Position numbers and translations under genes: made by a program
Source: Prochlorococcus sp. AG-676-L21
GTDB taxonomy: Bacteria; Cyanobacteriota; Cyanobacteriia; PCC-6307; Cyanobiaceae
Direction of reading: 5' to 3'
NCBI GenBank assembly: GCA_003210915.1
Contig: QCUA01000009.1
Coordinates: 1 to 44,204, forward strand
Length of the DNA stretch: 44,204 nucleotides
Part shown: one piece after another, positions 1-8,394 of the stretch
Layout of the letters: every line of letters begins with the position of its first letter
Position numbering within the stretch: the first letter of the stretch is position 1
Notes under the pieces: model-generated
Told to the model about the DNA's origin: nothing
Databases searched by the model: none
What the model saw: the letters and a program-made list of their open reading frames with translations, nothing else

Positions 1-994
1 CCTCTTGAATTGTTTCATTAATCTCTTCCTCTACGTTTTTTAAATTTATTTCATCGCAGCAAGCTTCAATTACTAATAAACTGCCAAATTCACCACCATT
101 TACATCTACATATATTGATTCAACTAGGTTACTTTCTTCCTTTAAAACTTTTACTAATCTGCTATTTCTTCCTACACAAAGTATTGATGCTAATATTTCA
201 AAGCCGATATTCATTTTTTGATTCTTTAGGCTTGGTATACTCCATGCCATGAATATTCTAGACAATTCAATATTCTTAAAATTAATCTCTTCTCTTCCAG
301 TGCTTGCGACTAAAATTGATTTGTTATTATTTTTTATTTGAGAAGTTTCATCAGGATCTAGATAAGAAAAGTTATTTTCTTGATATATTTCAAAAGTTTT
401 CTCAGATAGATTTCCAGCAATTGCAATGCAAAAATTATTCTTTTTGTAAAAGCTTTTGTGAAATTTTTCTAAATCAGTTTTTTTTAATGATTTGAGATTT
501 TTTTCTGTGCCTAATATTGTTTTGCCATATTTATTATCCTTCCATACTCTGCTTAAAAAATAATTAAAAAGTTTTTCATCAGGCTGATCATTTTGTTGTT
601 TTATTTCATCAATGACAACACTTTTCTCTTTTTCAAATTCATGAATATTAATACTTGGAGATAAAACAATGTTTGTCAAAAGAGCCAGTGATTCTTTAAA
701 GTTGTTTTCAGGTATTAATACATAGTAATGTGCATCATCATATCCAGTTGAAGCGTTGCTCATCCCCCCAAGAGATTCGATCTTATAATCAAATTCTCCT
801 GGCATTAATTTATTACTACCCTTAAAAATCATATGTTCCAAAAAATGAGCTGTTCCGTCTCTATCTGATTCCTCAAATGCAGATCCTGCTTTAAACCAAA
901 AATCTATGCATACAAGAGGTAATTCTTTATTTTCCACAAAAACGCATTTAGGTTTGCTTGAATGGTTAAAGTATCTAACTTCTCCTAGGTTCAT
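1..994 (-). CDS. M16 (insulinase/processing-peptidase family) zinc peptidase, 3' end cut off
   Basis: A continuous minus-strand frame starts at 994 (MNLGEV) and is still open at base 1, so about 331 N-terminal residues of a usual 400-plus are present. The inverted zinc motif HFLEH is at residues 50-54 (H50, E53, H54), and a distal glutamate-rich helix (FEKEKSVVIDE) follows about 75 residues later, as in M16 peptidases. The start is preceded by an AAGGA-like ribosome binding site. The family degrades peptides with a single zinc; no signal peptide is visible, so it is probably cytoplasmic. Marine picocyanobacteria often have tandem M16 genes, and a partner may lie beyond the left edge. It is transcribed divergently from pcyA across a 40-base gap. 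Family assignment is firm; the substrate is unknown. Confidence 0.9.
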   Translation of the reverse strand, partial: MNLGEVRYFNHSSKPKCVFVENKELPLVCIDFWFKAGSAFEESDRDGTAHFLEHMIFKGSNKLMPGEFDYKIESLGGMSNASTGYDDAHYYVLIPENNFKESLALLTNIVLSPSINIHEFEKEKSVVIDEIKQQNDQPDEKLFNYFLSRVWKDNKYGKTILGTEKNLKSLKKTDLEKFHKSFYKKNNFCIAIAGNLSEKTFEIYQENNFSYLDPDETSQIKNNNKSILVASTGREEINFKNIELSRIFMAWSIPSLKNQKMNIGFEILASILCVGRNSRLVKVLKEESNLVESIYVDVNGGEFGSLLVIEACCDEINLKNVEEEINETIQE

Positions 995-1034
995 TGAAAT
1001 CCTTTCCTTATTTTAATTTTGATACTTTTTAAAC

Positions 1035-1760
1035 TTGTTGTCTAAATCTTTAACCAAAACTAAATTAATTGATCCACTTATTTTGACTTTATTGCAAAAT
1101 ATAAAGGTGCAGAGGTCTAAGCTTAATGACCTCAATTGCATAGAGGTAGATCCTAAACTTTCAAGCATAATTTCCAATGTAGAAGGTAAGGAGCTATATA
1201 TAGAAAATGAATTTTATAAAGCAAAAGGATTTAGAAAGTTACATATTGAAGTAGCTGAATTCTCAAAAAGTCTAAAGATTCTACATTGCGTATTTTTCCC
1301 AGACCCAAAGTATGATATCCCAATATTTGGAATGGATTTAGTTAAAGTTAATGAACTAGTTTCAGCAGCTATTGTTGATTTATCTCCTTCATCGAAGAAC
1401 CAAAATTTAAAATATGATCATTTACTGTCTCATATTGATAAAAGTGTTTTTAAATCAAAAAGGGAGATTCCAACCTGGGGAAATATTTTCTCTGAAAATG
1501 TTTTTTTTGCTTCCCTAAAAAATGAGAGTGAAAAAAATGCTTTTTGTAAAATAGTTGATAATTATCTTTCTGTTTTAATTCAATTAAGTCAAAGCACTAG
1601 TCCTGATTCTGATTATGAAATAATTGAAGAAAGAATTAATTATCAAAAAAACTATTGTGTTCAGCAAATGAAAAACGAAAAAACAAGTTTAGTTTTGCTT
1701 AAATATTTTGATAAAGTATGGGTAGATGAATATATCAAAAAAGTATTATTTGATTTTTGA
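1035..1760 (+). CDS. pcyA: Phycocyanobilin:ferredoxin oxidoreductase
   Basis: PcyA reduces biliverdin IXalpha by four electrons from ferredoxin to phycocyanobilin. At 241 residues it has the normal length. The core block FRKLH...LHCVFFP...FGMDLV carries H70, E72, H84 and D101, which I align with the catalytic H74, E76, H88 and D105 of the Synechocystis enzyme. The end [13 protein letters not shown] block (here [16 protein letters not shown]) is also typical. The start is a TTG at 1035 followed by a second TTG; no ATG lies nearby. The stop TGA overlaps the ATG of the next gene (TGATG), so it is translationally coupled to a DevB-like exporter subunit. In a Prochlorococcus without phycobilisomes, the product probably serves residual phycoerythrin or sensor chromophores (inference). 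Confidence 0.95.
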   Translation: MLSKSLTKTKLIDPLILTLLQNIKVQRSKLNDLNCIEVDPKLSSIISNVEGKELYIENEFYKAKGFRKLHIEVAEFSKSLKILHCVFFPDPKYDIPIFGMDLVKVNELVSAAIVDLSPSSKNQNLKYDHLLSHIDKSVFKSKREIPTWGNIFSENVFFASLKNESEKNAFCKIVDNYLSVLIQLSQSTSPDSDYEIIEERINYQKNYCVQQMKNEKTSLVLLKYFDKVWVDEYIKKVLFDF

Positions 1761-2674
1761 TGTTTATAAATAATTTTAAAAATATAATCTTTTGTTTTTT
1801 GATATTTTTACCATTATCGATCGGAATAAGTTCATGTTCTCAAAATAAAAAATCAATTTCCGAATCTAATATAGAAATAACTTCTGATTTTATTCCTGTA
1901 ATAGAAGCAGTTGCAGCATTAGGTCAACTTTCTCCAGCTGGGGATATTAGGAAATTAGCAGCACCAATCTCTCAATTTGGATCATCTCCTCGTTTGTCTG
2001 AACTACTAGTTAAGGAGGGTGATTTTGTCAAGGAAGGTTCAGTCCTCGCCGTTTTTGAAAATAGAAAGAAATTAGTTGCAGATCTTGAAAAAAAGAATAA
2101 CCTTATCAAAACTAATATTTTAGAGATTTCATTAAAAGAAGATCAAATTAAAAGATATGAATTAGCCGTTGAAAACTCAGCATACTCATTGGTACAACTT
2201 TCTCAGAAAAAAGATGAATTGTTAAAATTACAAAAACAAAAAATAATTAATGTTGGCGATAAAAAAAACATTGAGATAGATCTTTTTAACTCTCAACTTA
2301 GAAGCCCAATTGATGGCTATATACTTGATATTAATACAAGAGTTGGAGAAAGATCTAAAAACGAAGGGATACTTGATATTGGCTCAAGTCAGAATATGGA
2401 GGCTCTTATAGAAGTCTATGAATCTGATATAAACAGAGTATTTATCTCGCAAAATGTTGAATTGAGTAGTGAAAATGGAGGCTTTAAGAAAATTCTAAAA
2501 GGGGAAGTAATAAGAATTAGCCCACAAGTAAAACAAAGAAAGGTCTTATCCACAGACCCAACAGGTGATGCGGATGCTCGTATTATTGAAGTTCTTGTAA
2601 AGCTAAATCCGGAATCTATAAAATTAGTTAAAAATTATACTGGTATGAAAGTTATTGCAAAATTCCTCCCTTGA
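1760..2674 (+). CDS. devB: DevB-type membrane fusion (HlyD-like) lipoprotein of an ABC exporter
   Basis: This is the periplasmic adaptor subunit that links an inner-membrane ABC exporter to an outer-membrane channel. The N-terminus has a hydrophobic segment (residues 8-24) ending in a lipobox-like ISSC with Cys26, so it may be lipid-anchored. A split lipoyl-like domain follows: first half about 67-105 (KLAAPI...VKEGDFVKEG), a coiled coil about 105-165, then the second half around LRSPIDGYI. A beta-barrel region closes the protein. I chose ATG 1760, which overlaps the pcyA stop by one base, over the in-frame TTG one codon earlier. The 3' end overlaps devC by four bases. The DevB name follows family resemblance; in heterocyst formers DevBCA exports glycolipids, but the cargo here is unknown. 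Confidence 0.88.
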   Translation: MFINNFKNIIFCFLIFLPLSIGISSCSQNKKSISESNIEITSDFIPVIEAVAALGQLSPAGDIRKLAAPISQFGSSPRLSELLVKEGDFVKEGSVLAVFENRKKLVADLEKKNNLIKTNILEISLKEDQIKRYELAVENSAYSLVQLSQKKDELLKLQKQKIINVGDKKNIEIDLFNSQLRSPIDGYILDINTRVGERSKNEGILDIGSSQNMEALIEVYESDINRVFISQNVELSSENGGFKKILKGEVIRISPQVKQRKVLSTDPTGDADARIIEVLVKLNPESIKLVKNYTGMKVIAKFLP

Positions 2675-3846
2675 TAAATTTTTCTTTCATAAAATTTAGG
2701 AAAATCCCTTTAGCTTGGTTATTACTAACAAGACAGCCACTTAGATTAATAGTTGCTATTGCAGGAATTAGCTTCGCGGGGATTTTAATGTTTATGCAAT
2801 TAGGATTTCGAGATGGATTATTTGATACAAGTGTAACCATTCATAAACTTTTAGATGCTGATCTTGTGTTGATAAGTCCAAGATCAAAAAGTTCCATAAG
2901 TATGAGTGGATTTCCAAAAAGAAGACTAATTCAAACTTTAGCTTTAGAAGACGTAGAAAAAACTGCGCCTGTTAACTTAACTTATCTTCTCTGGAGGAAC
3001 CCAGAGAATCTAAAAACAAGATCTATTTTAACCTTAGGATTTAATCCTTCAGATTCTCTTTTACTAGATGATGGATTTTCAAGAAAGGCTGATAAACTTA
3101 AAAATCCAGGAAGAGTTCTTTTTGATAAACTTTCAAGACCAGAATTTGGACCTATAGAAGATTGGTTTCTTTCGGAGAAGAAAGTAGAAACCGAAGTTGC
3201 TGGTAAAAGAGTACTAGTTGAAGGCCTTGTTGAGTTAGGTCCTTCCTTTGGAGCAGATGGAAACCTCATAACAAGTAGAGAAACATATCTAAGGCTTTTC
3301 CCTGCAAATCCAAAAGGAAGTATTGAAATAGGTTTAGTGAAACTGCGAAGTGGTTCAAATCCTATTCTGGTATCTGAAATTTTAAATAAGTCTTTACCGA
3401 ATGATGTTCGTGTTTTAACAAAAGATCAATTTATAGAATTTGAAAAAAATTATTGGAAAAACAGTACCGCGATTGGCTTTATATTTAGCTTAGGAGCTTT
3501 GATGGGCTTTGTAGTTGGTTGCGTTGTTGTATACCAAATACTTTATAGCGATGTTACTGATCATCTTCCTGAATATGCAACCTTGTTGGCTATGGGGTAT
3601 AGACTAAAGACTTTGTTTTTTGTTGTAGCAAGAGAAGGCTTTTTATTAGCATTATTTGGCTATTTGCCTGCTTATTTTTCTGGGCAAATACTTTATTCAA
3701 TTGTCCGAAATTCTACCAAATTACCCATAGTAATGGATGCCAATAAAACAATTTTAATTTTTATTTTGATCTTGGTTATGTGTATGGGTTCTGCTGGAAT
3801 TGCTATGCGTAAATTGGTCGATGCAGATCCTGCTGAAATATTTTAA
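2671..3846 (+). CDS. devC: DevC-type ABC exporter permease (FtsX-like)
   Basis: This is the membrane subunit of the DevBCA-type exporter, 391 residues. It shows one N-terminal membrane segment (about residues 22-45), a large periplasmic domain of about 210 residues, and three C-terminal segments (about 268-290, 315-338 and 360-380), the MacB/FtsX permease layout. The near-N-terminal PLAWLLLTRQPLR stretch and the closing DADPAEIF are typical of DevC. The start is TTG at 2671, whose last bases are part of the devB stop TGA, indicating translational coupling. Family is clear; substrate is not predictable from sequence. Confidence 0.9.
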   Translation: MINFSFIKFRKIPLAWLLLTRQPLRLIVAIAGISFAGILMFMQLGFRDGLFDTSVTIHKLLDADLVLISPRSKSSISMSGFPKRRLIQTLALEDVEKTAPVNLTYLLWRNPENLKTRSILTLGFNPSDSLLLDDGFSRKADKLKNPGRVLFDKLSRPEFGPIEDWFLSEKKVETEVAGKRVLVEGLVELGPSFGADGNLITSRETYLRLFPANPKGSIEIGLVKLRSGSNPILVSEILNKSLPNDVRVLTKDQFIEFEKNYWKNSTAIGFIFSLGALMGFVVGCVVVYQILYSDVTDHLPEYATLLAMGYRLKTLFFVVAREGFLLALFGYLPAYFSGQILYSIVRNSTKLPIVMDANKTILIFILILVMCMGSAGIAMRKLVDADPAEIF

Positions 3847-3860
3847 CTAGAATTATTTAT

Positions 3861-4583
3861 ATGCCTAAAGCCATCAATAAAAAAGATAAAAATTCAAAAA
3901 CTGTTTCTATAAATAATTTGAGTCATTATTATGGAATTGATGAAAATAAGAAGCAAGTACTTAATAATGTAAATTTCTTTATTGAAAAAGGAGAGTTAGT
4001 TCTTTTAAAAGGACCCTCTGGATGTGGTAAGACAACTCTTCTAACTTTAATTGGTGCATTGAGAACATGCCAAAGTGGAGATTTGACGGTTTTAAATAAT
4101 CAACTAAACGGGGCTTCAAGAAAAACTAGACAAAAACTTCGAAGAAATATAGGGATGATTTTTCAGGGACATAATTTGCTTAGATGTTTAACAGCAGAAC
4201 AAAATGTTCAGATGGGAGCAGATTTAATTACAAAATTAACGTACTTACAAAGAAGAGAAGTAGCAAGGAAGTGGTTATCTGCGGTTGGTTTAGAAGACCA
4301 TCATAAAAAACTACCAAATGGATTGTCAGGAGGGCAGAAACAAAGGGTTGCAATTGCAAGGGCATTATCCGCGAACCCCAAACTTTTACTTGCGGATGAA
4401 CCTACTTCAGCTTTAGACAGTGTTACTGGAAGAGAAATAGTTTCACTTTTACGGAAATTAGCAAAAGAGCAGAATTGTTCTGTCCTTATGGTTACTCATG
4501 ATCCAAGGATTTCAGATATGGCGGACAGGATATTAAACATGGAAGATGGTAAGATATTTAATGCACTTAGTGAGCTAAGATAG
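3861..4583 (+). CDS. devA: DevA-type ABC exporter ATPase
   Basis: This is the ATP-binding subunit of the DevBCA-type exporter, 240 residues. Visible motifs are Walker A GPSGCGKTT (51-59), Q-loop Q102, signature LSGGQ (155-159), Walker B LLLADE with E180, and the switch histidine H213. The sequence resembles the MacB/LolD-type ATPases that pair with FtsX-like permeases. It lies 14 bases after devC and completes a unit pcyA-devB-devC-devA in one direction. No outer-membrane TolC partner is encoded in the window, so that component would be supplied from elsewhere. Confidence 0.93.
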   Translation: MPKAINKKDKNSKTVSINNLSHYYGIDENKKQVLNNVNFFIEKGELVLLKGPSGCGKTTLLTLIGALRTCQSGDLTVLNNQLNGASRKTRQKLRRNIGMIFQGHNLLRCLTAEQNVQMGADLITKLTYLQRREVARKWLSAVGLEDHHKKLPNGLSGGQKQRVAIARALSANPKLLLADEPTSALDSVTGREIVSLLRKLAKEQNCSVLMVTHDPRISDMADRILNMEDGKIFNALSELR

Positions 4584-4605
4584 TTAAAAGTAAAAAAGAA
4601 TTTTT

Positions 4606-4755
4606 ATGTCAAAGAGAAGAAATTTAAAAAAAGAAAAGCAAGACCGTAATCGTGCATATGCTAGAAAATTTAAAAAAAGAAAGCTTAGATCTGATGGTAG
4701 ACCAGAAGGAAATAACGTAGCTGGAACAGCTAATAATGGGGGAGCAGCTGATTAG
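4606..4755 (+). CDS. Small basic hypothetical protein, 49 aa
   Basis: An ATG-started frame of 49 codons runs MSKRRNLKKEKQ... to ...NNGGAAD. Residues 1-34 are extremely rich in Lys and Arg; the last 15 are polar and Gly/Asn/Ala-rich. There are no cysteines or membrane segments. The composition suggests binding to RNA, DNA or ribosomes (inference only). It sits 22 bases after devA and 56 bases before a glycosyltransferase, on the same strand. I believe similar short proteins occur in other Prochlorococcus but could not check. It is easily missed by gene callers because of its size. Confidence 0.7.
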   Translation: MSKRRNLKKEKQDRNRAYARKFKKRKLRSDGRPEGNNVAGTANNGGAAD

Positions 4756-4811
4756 TAAAAATTTGGATCTTTTGTATTTTAAAATTCTGTATATTAAAAA
4801 ATAAATAATAT

Positions 4812-5729
4812 ATGGTCATGAACGTAAGCATTGTTATTCCAACTTATAATAGAAAACCAATATTGGAAAAATGTCTAAAAGCCCTTGAGAAACAGAACTT
4901 AAACGAGAATATCAGTAATTATGAAGTAATAGTTGTTGATGATGGCTCTACGGATGGCACAACCTATTGGATAAAAGATAATTATGAAGTTCTCCCTCAT
5001 GTGGTCTTATATGAACAAGAACATGGCGGACCTGCTCTAGGAAGAAACTTAGGTGTAATGAAATCTAAATATGAAATTATCATTTTCATCGATAGTGATC
5101 TCATTGTTTTAGATGACTTTATAGCCTGTCATGTGAATAAACTATTATTCTCTTGGAATAAAAATAATAAAAAATGCTTTACTTATGGTTCAGTTATTAA
5201 TACTTCTAATTTCTCGAATCCAGAAAGTGAAAGATATAAATTAACTGATTTTTCCTTTGCATATTTTGCCACTGGAAATGTTGCTATTTCAAAAGAATTA
5301 CTTTTAAGTGTTGGATTATTTGATAACTCTTTTAGCCTTTATGGGTGGGAAGATCTAGAGCTAGGAGAGAGATTAAAAAAATTAGGGACAAAATTAATTA
5401 AATGTCCAGAAGCTGTTGGATTTCATTGGCACCCCCCTTTTGATTGTGAGCAAATTGAATCACTAGTATCCCAAGAAAAAGAGAGAGCAAGGATGGCTTT
5501 AATATTTTACAAAAAACACTCAAATTTGAGAGTTAGATTTATGATTCAATTAACTCCGATTCATATTCTGCTTTGGCAAATAATTTGTTTGGGGGGATTG
5601 ATAAGTATTAAAAGATTATTCCCGTTATTAAGATTTCTAATTGATTCAGGGAGAAATAGAATTGCATTAGAGATTGTTAGAATTCCACTTAATTTAATTT
5701 ATGTAAAAGAACTTAGAAGATTAATTTAA
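4812..5729 (+). CDS. Family 2 glycosyltransferase
   Basis: A 305-residue GT-A fold glycosyltransferase that transfers a sugar from a nucleotide sugar. The N-terminal SIVIPTYNR (residues 6-14), the nucleotide-binding VDDGSTDGT (42-50), the metal-binding DSD (94-96) and the acceptor-side GWEDLELGERL (178-188, catalytic ED) appear in the right order. The C-terminal 60 residues are hydrophobic and basic, possibly membrane-associated. Two starts are possible, ATG 4812 or ATG 4818; both keep the whole domain. The acceptor and sugar cannot be told; cell-envelope polysaccharide is the usual role. The gene stands alone between a small ORF and the rpsB promoter. Confidence 0.88.
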   Translation: MVMNVSIVIPTYNRKPILEKCLKALEKQNLNENISNYEVIVVDDGSTDGTTYWIKDNYEVLPHVVLYEQEHGGPALGRNLGVMKSKYEIIIFIDSDLIVLDDFIACHVNKLLFSWNKNNKKCFTYGSVINTSNFSNPESERYKLTDFSFAYFATGNVAISKELLLSVGLFDNSFSLYGWEDLELGERLKKLGTKLIKCPEAVGFHWHPPFDCEQIESLVSQEKERARMALIFYKKHSNLRVRFMIQLTPIHILLWQIICLGGLISIKRLFPLLRFLIDSGRNRIALEIVRIPLNLIYVKELRRLI

Positions 5730-5778
5730 ATTTTAAAATTTAATCTTAAAAGATATTCTTTTAGGATTTCTGATTATT

Positions 5779-5787
5779 TGCTACAAT
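5779..5787 (+). promoter_or_regulatory. Candidate extended -10 promoter for rpsB-tsf
   Basis: The sequence TGCTACAAT carries an extended TG plus a TACAAT hexamer at 5782-5787, which would place the transcript start near 5794, just upstream of the structured rpsB leader. No convincing -35 box is visible in the AT-rich sequence before it. Inferred from motif only. Confidence 0.45.
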
Positions 5788-5815
5788 ATTGAAAACTAAA
5801 ACCACACATCTGACT

Positions 5816-5870
5816 GTTTCGGGTGATTTAAATATTTAAATTTCCCGTCGGATGGAGGCTAACCCGAAAC
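5816..5870 (+). promoter_or_regulatory. Structured rpsB 5' leader, candidate autoregulatory RNA
   Basis: A perfect 9-bp inverted repeat, GTTTCGGGT (5816-5824) with ACCCGAAAC (5862-5870), encloses a 16-base palindrome ATTTAAATATTTAAAT (5826-5841). A competing fold pairs CGGG (5820-5823) with CCCG (5844-5847) and extends the inner hairpin, so the outer and extended inner stems exclude each other. The bases between (about 5848-5861) stay single-stranded and include GGATGGAGG. The element ends 10 bases before the rpsB ATG. Ribosomal protein S2 operons in other bacteria are autoregulated through leaders; a similar role here is inference. Confidence 0.6.
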
Positions 5871-5880
5871 TTATTTAAAC

Positions 5881-6585
5881 ATGGCTGTTGTATCACTATC
5901 TGAAATGATGGAAGCTGGTGCTCATTTTGGGCATCAAACTAGACGTTGGAATCCCAAAATGTCTAAATATATATATTGTGCGAGAAATGGGGTTCATATT
6001 ATTGATCTTGTTAAGACTGCTCTATGCATGAATAATGCTTATAAGTGGACAAGGAATGCTGCAAAAAGTGGAAAAAGATTTCTTTTTGTAGGTACGAAGA
6101 AGCAAGCATCAGATGTTGTTGCTCAAGAAGCTGTTAGATGTGGTGCTGCTTACGTGAATCAGAGATGGTTAGGAGGTATGCTTACTAACTGGACTACTAT
6201 GAAAGCAAGAATAGAAAGATTGAAAGATCTTGAGAGAATGGAAAGTAGTGGGGCTATCGCTATGCGACCAAAAAAAGAAGCGGCTGTTTTGAGACGAGAA
6301 CTAGAACGCTTACAGAAGTATTTAGGCGGTCTTAAAGGTATGAGAAGATTACCTGATGTAGTTGTTCTTGTCGATCAAAGAAGAGAATCTAATGCTGTTC
6401 TTGAAGCTAGAAAATTAGACATTTCTTTAGTTTCAATGTTAGATACTAATTGTGATCCTGATTTGTGTGAAGTTCCTATTCCATGCAATGATGATGCAGT
6501 GAGATCTGTTCAACTTATTTTAGGGCGACTTGCAGATGCAATTAATGAGGGAAGAAAAGGTTCTAACGATCAAAGAAAAAATTAA
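5881..6585 (+). CDS. rpsB: 30S ribosomal protein S2
   Basis: S2 is a structural protein of the small ribosomal subunit. The 234-residue product has the hallmark N-terminus ([20 protein letters not shown], residues 8-27), the block [12 protein letters not shown], and the central coiled-coil region around [14 protein letters not shown]. Length matches cyanobacterial S2. Translation starts at ATG 5881 behind the structured leader; there is no ordinary Shine-Dalgarno at the usual spacing. It is followed by tsf 44 bases later, the classical rpsB-tsf pair. Confidence 0.98.
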   Translation: MAVVSLSEMMEAGAHFGHQTRRWNPKMSKYIYCARNGVHIIDLVKTALCMNNAYKWTRNAAKSGKRFLFVGTKKQASDVVAQEAVRCGAAYVNQRWLGGMLTNWTTMKARIERLKDLERMESSGAIAMRPKKEAAVLRRELERLQKYLGGLKGMRRLPDVVVLVDQRRESNAVLEARKLDISLVSMLDTNCDPDLCEVPIPCNDDAVRSVQLILGRLADAINEGRKGSNDQRKN

Positions 6586-6629
6586 TTTATTTTCAAACTT
6601 TAATAAAAACAAAAACATTATCTTTTTAA

Positions 6630-7286
6630 ATGGGAAACATTACAGCAAAACTTGTTAAAGATCTTAGAGATAAGACTGGAGCAGGAATGATGGATTGCAA
6701 AAAGGCTTTAAACGAGACAGATGGAAATGTTGAAAAAGCCTTAGAATGGTTAAGGAAGAAAGGTATAGCAAGTGCAGAGAAGAAATCAGGAAGAGTTGCT
6801 GCTGAAGGTTCTATCGGTAGCTATATACATACGGGTTCAAGGGTGGGTGTTCTTTTAGAACTAAATTGTGAAACTGATTTTGTTGCTAGAGGAGATATAT
6901 TTCAATCTCTTTTAAAAGACGTATCTATGCAAGTTGCTGCATGTCCAAATGTAGAGTATGTATCTATTGATCAGATACCAAAAGATATAGTCGAAAAAGA
7001 GAAACAAATAGAAATGGGCAGAGATGATTTGTCTGGTAAACCAGAAAATATTAAAGAAAAAATTGTTGAGGGAAGAATAGCCAAAAGACTAAATGAGTTG
7101 GTCTTGCTTTCTCAACCTTACATAAAAGATAGTGCACTTACAGTTGAGGATCTTGTGAAACAAGCAGCAGCTAAAATTGGTGAAAATATCAAAGTTAGAC
7201 GTTTTACTAGATATACATTAGGAGAGGGTATTGAAAAAAATGAGATGGACTTTGCTGATGAAGTAGCATCTTTAAAGTCAAACTAA
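6630..7286 (+). CDS. tsf: Translation elongation factor Ts
   Basis: EF-Ts is the nucleotide exchange factor for EF-Tu. The 218-residue protein is of the short type seen in cyanobacteria: a UBA-like N-terminus ([19 protein letters not shown], from residue 9), the core motif ETDFVAR (81-87), and a single shortened dimerization region ending with [10 protein letters not shown]. It belongs to the rpsB-tsf unit, and the next gene begins only five bases after its stop. Confidence 0.97.
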
Positions 7287-7291
7287 AAAAC

Positions 7292-8365
7292 TTGAGCAAT
7301 ATTATCAAAGGTAGAAATTCAAAAGAAGTTACAATTCAGCTAAAGAGGGCTGAAATTCAAAAAAATATATTAATAAAAAATATTTATAAAGAATATGAGG
7401 CCTATTTTGATATCGTTAGAAAATCTATGCTTATCTCTGCTAAAAAAGGTATAGCTGGCATTTATTCTAATTTTTCTATTAGTGATAAAGCATTACATTC
7501 AAAAGAATTAAATATATTCTTAAACAAAAATATTAGTCTGCTTATCAATTCAAAACTTCCATTTATAACTATTGAACAACTTAAGTTAGGTGATATTAGT
7601 GATCCTACAAAACAGTTAGTAAATGCAAGTGTCTTAAAAGAATTGGTAAAACGAAAAGAATATCAAACAGTAAATATTGATTATGAGAATGAAAAAACTC
7701 CTAACGAATCCATAGAATTTGATTGCGTTAACAATTTAAATACATATGAATATTATGAAACCTTAAGTGAAGATGAAATTCCCTCTGTAAATTTAGATGA
7801 AAGTAGTTATTTAAATTCTTTTTCTAAAGAGATAAGTATTGAAAAGATTGAAGATGGGAAACGTTTAGTTAATGCTGTCCTTGAATTAATAGAAGAAAAA
7901 AGTGATAATAAATTAATTGATTATGAAAAAACAAATAATCAAGCCCATGATGTTTTTATTTCAAGTGATAATTTAAATATTTTTGAAGTTATTGATAAAT
8001 CATTTAGCAATTTTTTATTAAATCTTTCATATAAGATTAACTTAGAATTATTTAAGATAAAGTTAATAAAAAAAATTATAACTGAAGAAACTTTCAAATG
8101 TTTATCAAACAATAATTATATAATTAAACATCCATTTCCTTTTGTTATTAGGTATGATTTGTATCCAGATAAGTTATCTCCAGTTTATAATAAGTCTTCT
8201 GATGTCTATTTGTTTAATATAACTAATGTTGAATTAGAATTTTATAACTTAGATCTTTCAATCTGTAGAAATAATATAAATGATTTAAAAAATAGGTTTA
8301 AATTATTAAATAAAAAGAAAAGATATTGGAAAAATAAGGAACTTGCCTTTAATAGTTCAAAGTAA
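7292..8365 (+). CDS. Unknown conserved-looking protein between tsf and recG
   Basis: A 357-residue protein that I do not recognise. It starts at TTG 7292, five bases after tsf, so it is probably co-transcribed with rpsB-tsf. The N-terminal ~115 residues are basic and helix-rich (IQKNILIKNIYKEYEAYFDIVRK region), the middle (about 130-225) is acidic and Asn/Ser/Glu-rich with low complexity, and the C-terminal ~130 return to a hydrophobic, basic character with KHPFPFVIRYDL near residue 285. No membrane segment, signal peptide or known catalytic motif is visible. AT-driven Asn/Ile/Lys enrichment is the same as in neighbours. Position next to translation and recombination genes suggests an intracellular role, but nothing more specific is supported. 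Confidence 0.85.
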   Translation: MSNIIKGRNSKEVTIQLKRAEIQKNILIKNIYKEYEAYFDIVRKSMLISAKKGIAGIYSNFSISDKALHSKELNIFLNKNISLLINSKLPFITIEQLKLGDISDPTKQLVNASVLKELVKRKEYQTVNIDYENEKTPNESIEFDCVNNLNTYEYYETLSEDEIPSVNLDESSYLNSFSKEISIEKIEDGKRLVNAVLELIEEKSDNKLIDYEKTNNQAHDVFISSDNLNIFEVIDKSFSNFLLNLSYKINLELFKIKLIKKIITEETFKCLSNNNYIIKHPFPFVIRYDLYPDKLSPVYNKSSDVYLFNITNVELEFYNLDLSICRNNINDLKNRFKLLNKKKRYWKNKELAFNSSK

Positions 8366-8394
8366 TTAGAATTTAAATTTATCTTGTTGATAAA

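Noticed and set aside
2546..2554. TTATCCACA, a perfect match to the DnaA box consensus
   Set aside because: It is a single copy inside devB coding sequence (V-L-S-T), with no cluster of boxes, no dnaN/dnaA neighbours and no AT-rich unwinding pattern beyond background. Chance match.
5747..5763. TAAAAGA/TCTTTTA hairpin after the glycosyltransferase as a terminator
   Set aside because: The stem is almost all A-T, has a three-base loop and no following T-run; expected by chance in this composition.
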